This document shows, piece after piece, positions 54,763-62,641 of a stretch of DNA of 64,000 bases (position 1 is the first letter of the stretch; each line of letters begins with the position of its first letter). The stretch is from CAZPRY01 sp964589175. GTDB taxonomy: Bacteria; Fidelibacterota; UBA2242. The stretch covers positions 1 to 64,000 of the forward strand of contig CAZPRY010000009.1 in NCBI GenBank assembly GCA_964589175.1, read 5' to 3'. The notes below the pieces were generated by a model. That model saw nothing but the letters and a program-made list of their open reading frames with translations. It did no database searches and was not told where the DNA came from. Both the position numbers and the translations under genes were made by a program.

Positions 54763-55461
54763 GTGAGAAAAATAACTGTCTTGCTTGTACTAGCTTTATT
54801 ATTCCCAATTTTGTTACATGCGGAATGCCGGACCTATATTAACCTTGGCGCTAATTATTCCACTTTTCGAACGCAAGAAGGCGAAAGCAAACCTGGATTA
54901 AGTGTTGGAATTGGTAGAAGATATTACGCACCTTACAATTCTAAAAGTTTCTTAGGGGGGGAATTGAGTTTTAACGAGGAAAAGATTCTAGTTGAAAATA
55001 TAACCTGGCCGATGGGTGAATACCGTCACTTTTCCGGAGTTATTACGGGCGACTATGATATAGACTTAAATTATTTTGATATCTCGCTTTATCTGGGCTA
55101 CCGTTTAAAAATCCTGAAATCGTCAGATCTTGAATTCTCTGTAGGGCCTTCCTTATCAATACCTGTTGACAATAATACAAAAAGGACAGTAACAAAGGAG
55201 GAATTTTTCGAACAAGAAATTAGCGATTATGATTATGATTATTATCATTATGATGCCGACCCAGGACCGACGTTGATTCCATTTATGGAGAGAGGCATGG
55301 ATCCTAACGCAGGTATAAACATGAAAATAACCTTGTGCTGGAATTATCTTCATTTTACTCTTGATCATTTTAGAGCGTTAACTACTACAAAAAAAATTAT
55401 CGGCTTGACACTGTTCGATAAAATTGATTGGATGTCTCTGTTAATTGGGATCAGTTTTTAA
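54763..55461 (+). CDS. Outer-membrane beta-barrel-like protein
   Basis: A 232-residue protein that starts at GTG with GAGG upstream. A classical signal peptide (KITVLLVLALLFPILLHAE) is followed by amphipathic strands alternating hydrophobic and polar residues (YINLGANYSTF, GLSVGIGRRYY, FLGGELSFNEE, YFDISLYLGYRL, LEFSVGPSLSI), ending in LLIGISF with terminal Phe, as in outer-membrane barrels. An Asp/Tyr-rich loop (ISDYDYDYYHYDAD) sits near 152-165. Base composition is AT-rich against the pcm region, as in the 14-19 kb operon, which suggests transfer. Substrate or function is unknown. Confidence 0.7.
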   Translation: MRKITVLLVLALLFPILLHAECRTYINLGANYSTFRTQEGESKPGLSVGIGRRYYAPYNSKSFLGGELSFNEEKILVENITWPMGEYRHFSGVITGDYDIDLNYFDISLYLGYRLKILKSSDLEFSVGPSLSIPVDNNTKRTVTKEEFFEQEISDYDYDYYHYDADPGPTLIPFMERGMDPNAGINMKITLCWNYLHFTLDHFRALTTTKKIIGLTLFDKIDWMSLLIGISF

Positions 55462-55564
55462 TATTTATTCTTCGGTGTTATGTAATCGAATGCTTTAAGT
55501 TTAGTAAACAATTATTAGTAATCTAGGAGTTAAAAATGAAAAAGTATCATTTAAGGACAAACTC

Positions 55565-56170
55565 ATGGCTGCCGGTCTCGATTGGACGTTGGTGGAAAGC
55601 CTGCCCGAGCGGGCCGGGGCGCTGCGCGAATCCGAGTCGCTCTGGTTCAAGATCCGCTTCAGCCGGGAGGAAGCTGAAAAGGAATGGCTGACCAAATCGC
55701 CGGCCGCCTATGAATTGCGCGACACCCTGCTGCACGACTTTCGCTTCGCTTTTCGCAATATACCCGAAATCGCCAACCGCGTTGCCGCTATCGCCGAAGG
55801 CAGCGGTCATGCCGATATGATCCAGGACCTCAACGATCTTTCCGTACTGGGCAAGGCCAATCCCGAACCGCTGGCTGCAATCGGTTTCGACGCTACCCTA
55901 CTGGACACTGCCGCCGCTACCGCTGATGAAATGGCTACACTGTTATCCGAAGCGACCGTTGTCCGTGCCGACCGCAATATCGAGCGTATCATCCGCGACA
56001 GGGCATATACCTATCTCAAACAGGCCCTGGATGAAATCCGCGCCTGCGGGCAGTATGTTTTCTGGCGTAATGAGGAACGTTACAAAGGCTATATCAGCTC
56101 CTACCATAAAAAAGAGCACAAAAAGGCCAAGAAGAGTCCCGACAACGGCATTGAAACAGCCAACTCGTAA
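55565..56170 (+). CDS. Unknown protein, likely distant relative of 21318-22001
   Basis: A 201-residue, probably helical soluble protein. Start at 55565; AAGGA lies 9 bp upstream. A second ATG at 55536 with AGGAG has a different frame and stops early, so it may be a leader peptide or remnant. The body is GC-balanced, unlike the barrel gene before it. Near the C-terminus is ACGQYVFWRNEERYKGY (about 159-175), comparable with RGSAAICFRGN in the protein at 21318. A Lys-rich tail follows (KKEHKKAKKS). No named family. The next 330 bp hold the phased array at 56252. Confidence 0.7.
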   Translation: MAAGLDWTLVESLPERAGALRESESLWFKIRFSREEAEKEWLTKSPAAYELRDTLLHDFRFAFRNIPEIANRVAAIAEGSGHADMIQDLNDLSVLGKANPEPLAAIGFDATLLDTAAATADEMATLLSEATVVRADRNIERIIRDRAYTYLKQALDEIRACGQYVFWRNEERYKGYISSYHKKEHKKAKKSPDNGIETANS

Positions 56171-56251
56171 CTTATTGGCGAGCATAACGACCTTTTTGAC
56201 CCCCTGCCGGATTTGAGGCCTTCCCGGCATGAAACTTTATTCCCATATCCG

Positions 56252-56502
56252 CCGGGGAGGCATAAAACGCGCCGGGAATAACTCATTTTTCGCCGGGAGG
56301 CTCTCATCTTTACCAGGAACCGCTGATTTTCCACCGGGAGATTTTTAAAATCGCCGGGAAGTTCCGATTTTCTGCCGGGGAACAGTAAAAGACAGCGGGA
56401 ATCGCTGAATTTTGCCCGGGAGTTTCATAAAATCACCGGGAAGTGCTGAAATTATCTCGGGGAGATTATAACGAAATCTATTCCATGGATTTTCTGCCGG
56501 GA
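56252..56502. repeat. Degenerate tandem array with alternating 20- and 21-bp units
   Basis: The anchor (C)CGGGA begins at 56252, 56272, 56293, 56313, 56334, 56354, 56375, 56395, 56416, 56436, 56457 and 56497. Spacings alternate 20, 21, 20, 21 through ten steps, then 40. Units of like parity are more alike (CGGGAG-type and CGGGAA-type), so the true unit is 41 bp. The mean of 20.5 bp is close to two helical turns. It begins about 80 bp after the stop of the gene at 55565. There is no coding frame that explains it. Confidence 0.85.
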
Positions 56503-56547
56503 TCAATGATCCGCTCCGGCGCTGAGCACCGAAGCGAGAGAAAACGG

Positions 56548-56620
56548 AAACCCGGTTGGCCCGATGGAAAAGCTTTTCCCCAGTATCTATGATCCCTCAC
56601 GTCGGGCTGAAACCGGGTTT
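56548..56620. terminator. Large stem-loop, probable terminator
   Basis: AAACCCGGTTGGCCCGA (56548-56564) pairs with TCGGGCTGAAACCGGGTTT (56602-56620) over 17 pairs with a 2-base bulge. A further hairpin (AAAAGCTTTT) sits in the loop. On the minus strand it directly follows the remnant at 56632. Confidence 0.6.
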
Positions 56621-56631
56621 TGCGCTTTCGC

Positions 56632-56682
56632 CTACCAGCGGTAGATGAAGCCGTACTGCAACCACTCTTGATCGCATATCAT
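56632..56682 (-). pseudogene. Possible 3' remnant of an outer-membrane barrel gene
   Basis: On the minus strand the last codons before a TAG at 56632 read DQEWLQYGFIYRW, ending in the Trp/aromatic motif of a beta-barrel C-terminus. It is followed at once by the stem-loop terminator at 56548-56620. No upstream body is present, so the gene would be largely deleted. Confidence 0.3.
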
Positions 56683-56705
56683 GTTACAGCGTCTTGCCTA
56701 AAAGC

Positions 56706-56727
56706 AGACAAACAAGAGTGTTTGTCT
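56706..56727. repeat. Short hairpin repeat (related to 54362-54383)
   Basis: AGACAAACA / TGTTTGTCT, 9-bp stem, 4-base loop. On the minus strand the core CAAACACTC(T/A)TGTTTG is shared with 54362-54383. Confidence 0.6.
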
Positions 56728-56731
56728 TACG

Positions 56732-57520
56732 TTACGTGCTGATATAATTCTCACGCACGATTTGGTAGATTCGCGCGGATACGTCGCGGGTTTGTTGAAT
56801 CCAGTCCTCGGCCAGCGGCTCAGTGAATATAGGGTGAGCCACGATCTCAACAACCATCCGTTTCAATTTCAGAAATCTCCAGAAATGATCGACGAAACCC
56901 ATATCGCCATACCAGCAAACCCGGTCGCGATTGGCATCCCCGAAAGGCTCACCGTCTACGGTCAGATACCGGATCGTGATCGGCAATATCGGAACTCCGG
57001 CCCGGAACGGGCAGGTGAAGATGGTTTTCTTGAACGGCAGCACATCGCGGCCGTCCGTGCTGGTGCCTTCGGGAAAGATCACGATATTGAATCCCTGCTG
57101 GAAACGTTTCACGATCTGGCGGATATAAGGCCGGTCCGCCTTGCCGCGGATCGAACGATCGACGAAAACCGTGCCCAGCATCCAGGCCACGGCGCCGACC
57201 AGCGGCCAGTACTTCACGTCGTGCCGGCCGACAAACACCAACGGGAAATGGTAGCCGACAAATAGGATATCCAGGTAACTCAAATGATTACCGATAATAC
57301 AGTAGGGTCCCTTTTCAGGTATGTTTTCCCGGCCGCGGAGCCGGATTTCCACGCCCAGAACAAATGCGTACAATCGCGCCCAGAATGGAACCTGCGGTAC
57401 CAGGACCCGCAGCCGATTGCGGTTGCCGAAAGGCAACATCAGAAGCGAGATTACGGCTTCATAAAGAAGAAGAATGATCGTGATTGTCAGAAACAAAATC
57501 GATTTTATAAATGCCCGCAT
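56732..57520 (-). CDS. plsC: 1-acyl-sn-glycerol-3-phosphate acyltransferase
   Basis: A 262-residue membrane-associated enzyme with an N-terminal hydrophobic helix (SILFLTITIILLLYEAVISLLMLPF). The catalytic NHLSYLDILF (NHx4D) is near residue 77-86, and the phosphate-binding FPEGTSTDG near 153-161. PILPITIRYLTVDG and NRDRVCWYGDM follow the family. It makes phosphatidic acid from lysophosphatidic acid. AGGA is 9 bp before the ATG. The gene is single on the minus strand, convergent with the array region. Confidence 0.92.
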   Translation of the reverse strand: MRAFIKSILFLTITIILLLYEAVISLLMLPFGNRNRLRVLVPQVPFWARLYAFVLGVEIRLRGRENIPEKGPYCIIGNHLSYLDILFVGYHFPLVFVGRHDVKYWPLVGAVAWMLGTVFVDRSIRGKADRPYIRQIVKRFQQGFNIVIFPEGTSTDGRDVLPFKKTIFTCPFRAGVPILPITIRYLTVDGEPFGDANRDRVCWYGDMGFVDHFWRFLKLKRMVVEIVAHPIFTEPLAEDWIQQTRDVSARIYQIVRENYIST

Positions 57521-57717
57521 CGTTTAATCCTGTTTCCTGGTTGATTTGATATGCCGATCTGCGTCGATAACACATCACAAATATAATTACTTCTCCCGGA
57601 AACACCACATACTTTATAACAGTCAAATACCGCAGAGAAATCGACCCGGTGTATTTTTCTTTCATTCATCTGCCAAAAGAAACCATGCCATTTGCGGGAT
57701 TCTCCGCAAAAATAAAA

Positions 57718-57740
57718 GGGCGTCCCTCGATGAGACGCCC
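57718..57740 (-). terminator. Rho-independent terminator of htpG
   Basis: On the minus strand GGGCGTC / GACGCCC form a 7-bp stem with a 9-base loop, then TTTTATTTTT. It starts 28 bp after the htpG stop. Confidence 0.85.
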
Positions 57741-57767
57741 TGTGCTTCTATCTCTTGTTCTTATTGT

Positions 57768-59633
57768 TTAGGAGGTCGCCTTCTCCAACAATTCATTCAT
57801 ACGCTGAATAAATTCCGCCGGGTTCTCCAGATCGCCGTCGATCAACAGCGCCGATTCGTACAATTGCAGGATCGATTTGCGTAAAAGCGGATCGGCACTA
57901 TCACCCAGGTTAAGGCGCGATAAATTGCGGATAACCGGGTGATTGGGATTGATTTCCAGGATCTTCTTTTGCGGATTGACCTCCTGGTTCATCATCTTCA
58001 TCATGCGCACCATCTGCGGATCGAGCCCGTCTTTGGCTACCACCAACGTCACCGGCGATTCCACCAGGCGTCTGGATTCCTTGACTTCTTCAACTTTATC
58101 GCCCAGGGTCTCCTTGAATACCGCAATCAGCGACTTCAGGGCCTTTTTCTCGACGGCCTCTTCCCCATCCTTCTGATCCTCTTTGATATCGAGATCGGCT
58201 TTATCGATGGATTTGATTTTCTTCTTTTCAAATTCATCGATATAGGGAACCACAAAAGTATCCACCGGATCGGTCAGCAGCAGCACTTCGATGCCGTTCT
58301 TGCTAAAATACTCCAGGTTGGGGTTCTTCTCGATCACAGCCCGGCTCTCGCCCGTCATGTAATAAATCTCTTTCTGGTCTTCCTTCATTCCGGCAGCATA
58401 TTCATCCAGCGAAGTATACTCGCCTTTTGCCTTGCGGGTCGACTCGAAGCGCAGCAGTTTGACGATTTTATCCTTGTTGGCGAAATCGGTATTCACGCCG
58501 GTCTTAAATATCGGCCCGAATTGCTTATAAAATCTCTCGTACTTGCCCGGATCGTTTTTAGCCCACTCCTCGAACATCCCGAGCACTTTCGAAGTCAGCA
58601 GGTTTTTGATTTTGGCCATCACCGGACTGTGCTGCGTTACTTCGCGGGAGATATTCAACGGCAGGTCTTCGGTGTCCACGACGCCCTTGATAAACTTCAG
58701 ATATTCCGGCAGCAAATCCTTGCAGTCCCCCTGGATGAAAACGCGATTGGCATAGAGGTGCACGCCGTGCTCGTAACTCTCATAGAACAGGTTGAACGGC
58801 GCTTTTTCCGGGATAAACAGCAGCGCCTTGAAATTCACGGCCCCCTCGATGGATAACGGCAGGTAACCCAGCGGTGGGGCATATTCGCTGGCTACAAATT
58901 TATAGAACTCATTGAGTTCATCCTCTTTCAGATCGTCTTTGGGCTTGCGCCACAGGGCTTCGATTTTGTTGATCTTTTCCTTGCCTAATGAGATCGGGAA
59001 ATCGACAAAATTGGAGTATTTTTCGATAATCGAACGAATCCGGTACTCTTCGGCGAAATCTTTCTGTTCGTCTTTCAGCCGGAAACTGATTTTTGTGCCG
59101 CGCTGTTTGCGTTCAATTTCCTCGATCGTAAAAGAGCCCTGACCGTCCGAGCGCCAGCGATAGGCTTTCGAATCGGGCGAGGCCTGCCGGGTCTCGATAA
59201 CGGCCTCGTCCGTAACCATAAAAACGGAGTAAAAGCCCACGCCGAATTGACCGATCAGATCGCCGTTCGGCTTCTTGCCCTCTTTCTGGATCTGTTCCAG
59301 GAAATTCAGCGTCCCGGAATTGGCAACGGTACCGATATTCTGAATCAGTTCCTCTTTCGTCATTCCGATGCCGCTGTCCTCAATTGAGAACAGCTGCTTG
59401 TCCTTATCGACTTCGATTATGATTTTCAGCTCCGCATCGGGATCGAGTACATCCTTATCCGTGAGCTGTAAAAAACGCTGTTTATTGAGCGCATCCGAAG
59501 CGTTGGAGATCAGTTCCCGAAGGAAAACCTCGGGATGCGTGTAGAGCGAATGGGCAATCAGCTGCAACAGTTGCGACAGTTCCGCTTTGAATTTGTAGGT
59601 TTTCTTGCTTTCTTTTTTGATTTCTTCAGACAT
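57768..59633 (-). CDS. htpG: Chaperone protein HtpG (Hsp90)
   Basis: Start at 59633 (MSEEIKKESK), with AAGGAG 8 bp upstream; the longer frame adds a hydrophobic stretch not seen in Hsp90. The 621-residue protein has the N-terminal GHKL ATPase (LIAHSLYTHPEVFLRELISNASDA, then SIEDSGIGMTKEEL, and GQFGVGFYSVFMV), the middle domain (RVFIQGDCKDLLPEYLKFIKGVVD, EDLPLNISRE), and the dimerisation domain at the C-terminus. It is a general protein-folding helper in the cytosol. A terminator closes the transcript at 57718. Confidence 0.97.
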   Translation of the reverse strand: MSEEIKKESKKTYKFKAELSQLLQLIAHSLYTHPEVFLRELISNASDALNKQRFLQLTDKDVLDPDAELKIIIEVDKDKQLFSIEDSGIGMTKEELIQNIGTVANSGTLNFLEQIQKEGKKPNGDLIGQFGVGFYSVFMVTDEAVIETRQASPDSKAYRWRSDGQGSFTIEEIERKQRGTKISFRLKDEQKDFAEEYRIRSIIEKYSNFVDFPISLGKEKINKIEALWRKPKDDLKEDELNEFYKFVASEYAPPLGYLPLSIEGAVNFKALLFIPEKAPFNLFYESYEHGVHLYANRVFIQGDCKDLLPEYLKFIKGVVDTEDLPLNISREVTQHSPVMAKIKNLLTSKVLGMFEEWAKNDPGKYERFYKQFGPIFKTGVNTDFANKDKIVKLLRFESTRKAKGEYTSLDEYAAGMKEDQKEIYYMTGESRAVIEKNPNLEYFSKNGIEVLLLTDPVDTFVVPYIDEFEKKKIKSIDKADLDIKEDQKDGEEAVEKKALKSLIAVFKETLGDKVEEVKESRRLVESPVTLVVAKDGLDPQMVRMMKMMNQEVNPQKKILEINPNHPVIRNLSRLNLGDSADPLLRKSILQLYESALLIDGDLENPAEFIQRMNELLEKATS

Positions 59634-59764
59634 CAAAATTCTCCTTCTTAACAATTCATTCGAATTTCGGTTTTTACAAATCGGCCGGACTATAACGAAT
59701 ATCATGCCAGAAAACAAAATCAGACAGATTGACACAAGGCCAACGGCCGCGCAAAAAGGAAGAA

Positions 59765-59788
59765 CCTCCCGGTCTGTGAACCGGAAGG
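59765..59788 (-). terminator. Rho-independent terminator of the DUF4954 gene
   Basis: On the minus strand CCTTCCGGT and ACCGGGAGG pair (one G-U wobble), followed by TTCTTCCTTTTT. It starts 26 bp after the stop at 59815. Confidence 0.8.
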
Positions 59789-59814
59789 CCCTCTCATTTA
59801 TTTTGAAGTACTTA

Positions 59815-61800
59815 TTACGAAAGTGTTTGCAGAAATGCGTTCAGGGCGTCGGCGGTAACCCGGGCGGCTGCGATTTCTTCTTTCAAACCGTTGGCGAAGC
59901 TATTGTTCTCCAGCGTTCCGCGAATGGCCTCAAAATCGGCATTGCGCACTGCATCGTCACCATCGATTCCGAAACCGATCTTGCTGCTGTTATCGAATTC
60001 CTTCGAAGCATCGTTCAGAATCATGTTGTTGAACTTGGCCCGTGTGACAGCCCAATCCTGCACGAGCGAAACCAGCTGTTCTGTCCGCACTTTTTCAAGA
60101 TCGATACCGATCTCCTTCTCGATCAGTTTGCGGCACCACGCCCAGGATTTCCCGGAATATTGCTGGTACATTTCCAGCAGTCCGGAACTCAGTTCCTGCA
60201 GTGTGGAAATCCGTCCGGTACGAAGCGTACTTTGCAAAGTTTCCACATCTTCCTGCGGGGTCAGCATTCCGGCCAGATCGACCCACGCATCGCCGACAAC
60301 CGTCCGATTATCGACAAGTTTTTCCAGCAGTTTCGGTAAAGATGTTTCGGACTGCAGCTGCTGCAGTCGATCAACGAGGTTCTGTCCGAGGTAGATTTTC
60401 AGGGCCGTTTTGTAAAACTTGATCCCGCTGCGCAGCAACAGGCGCTTTATTTGCAGACCTTTATAAAAAACATACTCCTGATCGGGGGAGGCCTTCTCGC
60501 GCAGGTTTTCCAACACTTCAATACCCCTGAGAATTTTAGCCATGATGTAAGGGCTGAAGAGATCGAAATGGATCAAATCGTACTTACAGGCATCTTTGCG
60601 CCGGTCGCGTTTGGGCCATTTGACGCTGTCGCGGCGGGTGCCGACCGTGAAAAGGTTCATCGCCGGCGTCAGTACGGTTTTGCCCTCTTCTTCCGTGATG
60701 TAGGAAAACGGGAATTCGGAGGCATCGAAGTTGATGTAGTGCTTTCCGGTCACGACCGAAAAAGCGCCCACCCGGCTTGGCCAGAGCATATACGAGAACG
60801 ATCCGGTTTTTGAGCCGCGTTCCAGGATTCCCTGGTGCAGCGGGCCGAGTTTATACATGTGGTTGCTCTGGTTCGACCCGCTGCCGGCATTGAAGAAGGA
60901 GAACAAGCCGGCGATCAGCAGCGTAGACTTGTGATGCGTTACGGTATAGGGACCGGCGAAAAGACCAACGGCCTCACCATGGAAACCTTCGCAATTGGCA
61001 AAGAAAGCCGAATTTTCAGCCGAATACTGCTTCCCGATACGCACACCCTGGCCTACGAAACACTTATCGAGCAGGGCGCCGCTGTCCACTTTGCTGCCCG
61101 ATTGAATGATGAAATGCCGTGCGATGACGCCGTCACCGATCACGCTCGGATCGGCGGCGCTGCTCAAGACACTGCCATCTTCGAGGTCGACAGCACCTGA
61201 AATCACAGCATTCTCGCCAATCCGGACATTGCGGATTGTCGTGCAGTTCAGGATCCGGGCGCCCTTCGCAACCGTCCCCGTAATACCCTTTTGAGTTTCG
61301 ACGTAAACGTCAATCATTTTCTTCAGATTGTCGATCATGGCGGCATCATGGCGATAGAGCACCATCAGGTAGGCTACCTGAGCCGAGAGGCTGTCGAAAA
61401 TGAGCAACTCGCGCCCGCCGCCCTCATTCAGGACTTCCAGTTCGGTTCCGTTTCCGAAAGCAGTTGCGCCGTTGACTTCCATCGAAGCCACGTTCTCAAT
61501 CGCGACATTCTCTTCGATATTGTAATTCGAAAGGAAACCGACGTTGGAAATCAGAATCCGGTCGTCGATGGTTACATTGTGCAGCCACGCATTGAATATT
61601 CCGGCCGGCCGTCTGCAGCCCGGACTGGTTTCAAGCTCGCCGTCCAGCGTACCGATCAGCACCTTTCCGTAAAAACGCACGTTACGGACACGCTCGGGGA
61701 GGAAGCCGTCTTTAACCAGGACGGTCGCCCAATCCTCTGCAAAGCAGCCCTGACTCAGCAGGGCTGTGATTTCATTTTGGTTGATTTTACGAAACTCCAT
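59815..61800 (-). CDS. DUF4954 left-handed beta-helix protein
   Basis: Start at 61800; AAGGGG lies 7 bp upstream (an ATG at 61806 is too close to it). The 661-residue protein has long hexapeptide-type runs in its first two thirds: VTIDDRILISNVGFLSNYNI, IEENVAIENVASMEVNGATAF, GTVAKGARILNC, GENAVISGAVDLEDGSVL, and later FVGQGVRIGKQYSAENSAFF. This is the left-handed beta-helix fold of nucleotidyl- and acetyltransferases. The last third (from about 430) is helical. It matches the DUF4954 family typical of Bacteroidota and relatives; the reaction is unknown. It lies 11 bp after nagB, hinting at amino-sugar metabolism. Confidence 0.85.
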   Translation of the reverse strand: MEFRKINQNEITALLSQGCFAEDWATVLVKDGFLPERVRNVRFYGKVLIGTLDGELETSPGCRRPAGIFNAWLHNVTIDDRILISNVGFLSNYNIEENVAIENVASMEVNGATAFGNGTELEVLNEGGGRELLIFDSLSAQVAYLMVLYRHDAAMIDNLKKMIDVYVETQKGITGTVAKGARILNCTTIRNVRIGENAVISGAVDLEDGSVLSSAADPSVIGDGVIARHFIIQSGSKVDSGALLDKCFVGQGVRIGKQYSAENSAFFANCEGFHGEAVGLFAGPYTVTHHKSTLLIAGLFSFFNAGSGSNQSNHMYKLGPLHQGILERGSKTGSFSYMLWPSRVGAFSVVTGKHYINFDASEFPFSYITEEEGKTVLTPAMNLFTVGTRRDSVKWPKRDRRKDACKYDLIHFDLFSPYIMAKILRGIEVLENLREKASPDQEYVFYKGLQIKRLLLRSGIKFYKTALKIYLGQNLVDRLQQLQSETSLPKLLEKLVDNRTVVGDAWVDLAGMLTPQEDVETLQSTLRTGRISTLQELSSGLLEMYQQYSGKSWAWCRKLIEKEIGIDLEKVRTEQLVSLVQDWAVTRAKFNNMILNDASKEFDNSSKIGFGIDGDDAVRNADFEAIRGTLENNSFANGLKEEIAAARVTADALNAFLQTLS

Positions 61801-61811
61801 GAACATTCCCC

Positions 61812-62621
61812 TTACACTTTGGGCAGGTGTGCGAGTGCCTCTTTCTCGATATCCTTGAAATACTTGACCGTACCAACCTTGAGTTCCATCGTCGATTCAT
61901 CGTCACAGACGATGATTCCATGCGGATGCAGTTGCAGCATGGAGACCGTCCACATGTGGTTGACACCATCTTCCACAACTTTCTTCAAAGCGCGGGCTTT
62001 CTTATAACTATTGACGATGATCAGAACCTGGCGGGCGTCCATGACGGTACCGACACCTACGGTCAGAGCTGTTTTCGGGACTTTGTTAATGTCGTTTTCG
62101 AAAAAGCGCGAATTCGCTACGAGCGTATCGTAGGTCAGCGTTTTGATACGTGTGCGCGAGGAAAGCGAAGAACCGGGTTCGTTAAACGCGATATGACCGT
62201 CGGGCCCGATACCGCCCAGAAACAGATCGATACCGCCCGCCTTTTTGATTCTCGCTTCGTAACCCAGGCATTCTTCATCCAGGTCTTTGGCATTGCCGTT
62301 CAGAATATTGACGTTTTCTTCCGGAACGTCGACATGGCTGAAGAGGTGGTGCCACATAAAGTGGTGATAACTTTCCGGATGTTGTTCGGAGATTCCGACA
62401 TATTCATCCATGTTGAAGGTGACTACATTCTTAAAGGATACTTTCCCTTCCTCGTAAAGACTGACGAGCTCTTTATAGGTTCCGATAGGCGATGAGCCGG
62501 TCGGTAATCCAAGCACATACGGTTTATCAGGAGTCGGATTCGCCTTGTTGATTTTGGCGGCGACATAATGGGCGGTCCACTTGCTCAATATCAGATAATT
62601 GTCATGAATTAGAATTCGCAT
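61812..62621 (-). CDS. nagB: Glucosamine-6-phosphate deaminase
   Basis: A 269-residue enzyme that makes fructose-6-phosphate and ammonia from glucosamine-6-phosphate. The family pattern is intact: GLPTGSSPIGTYKELV near 39-54, NMDEYVGI near 71-78, LFLGGIGPDGHIAFNEPGSS near 131-150 with the catalytic Asp/His region, and LTVGVGTVMDARQVLII near 188-204. GGGAG precedes the ATG by 8 bp. It and the DUF4954 gene are one minus-strand unit, and the truncated acyl-CoA synthetase gene is 20 bp upstream. Confidence 0.96.
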   Translation of the reverse strand: MRILIHDNYLILSKWTAHYVAAKINKANPTPDKPYVLGLPTGSSPIGTYKELVSLYEEGKVSFKNVVTFNMDEYVGISEQHPESYHHFMWHHLFSHVDVPEENVNILNGNAKDLDEECLGYEARIKKAGGIDLFLGGIGPDGHIAFNEPGSSLSSRTRIKTLTYDTLVANSRFFENDINKVPKTALTVGVGTVMDARQVLIIVNSYKKARALKKVVEDGVNHMWTVSMLQLHPHGIIVCDDESTMELKVGTVKYFKDIEKEALAHLPKV

Positions 62622-62641
62622 TTCAGTTCTCCCTCTTGTTA

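Noticed and set aside
57939..58856. 305-residue plus-strand frame
   Set aside because: Complement of htpG; composition is that of a shadow frame.
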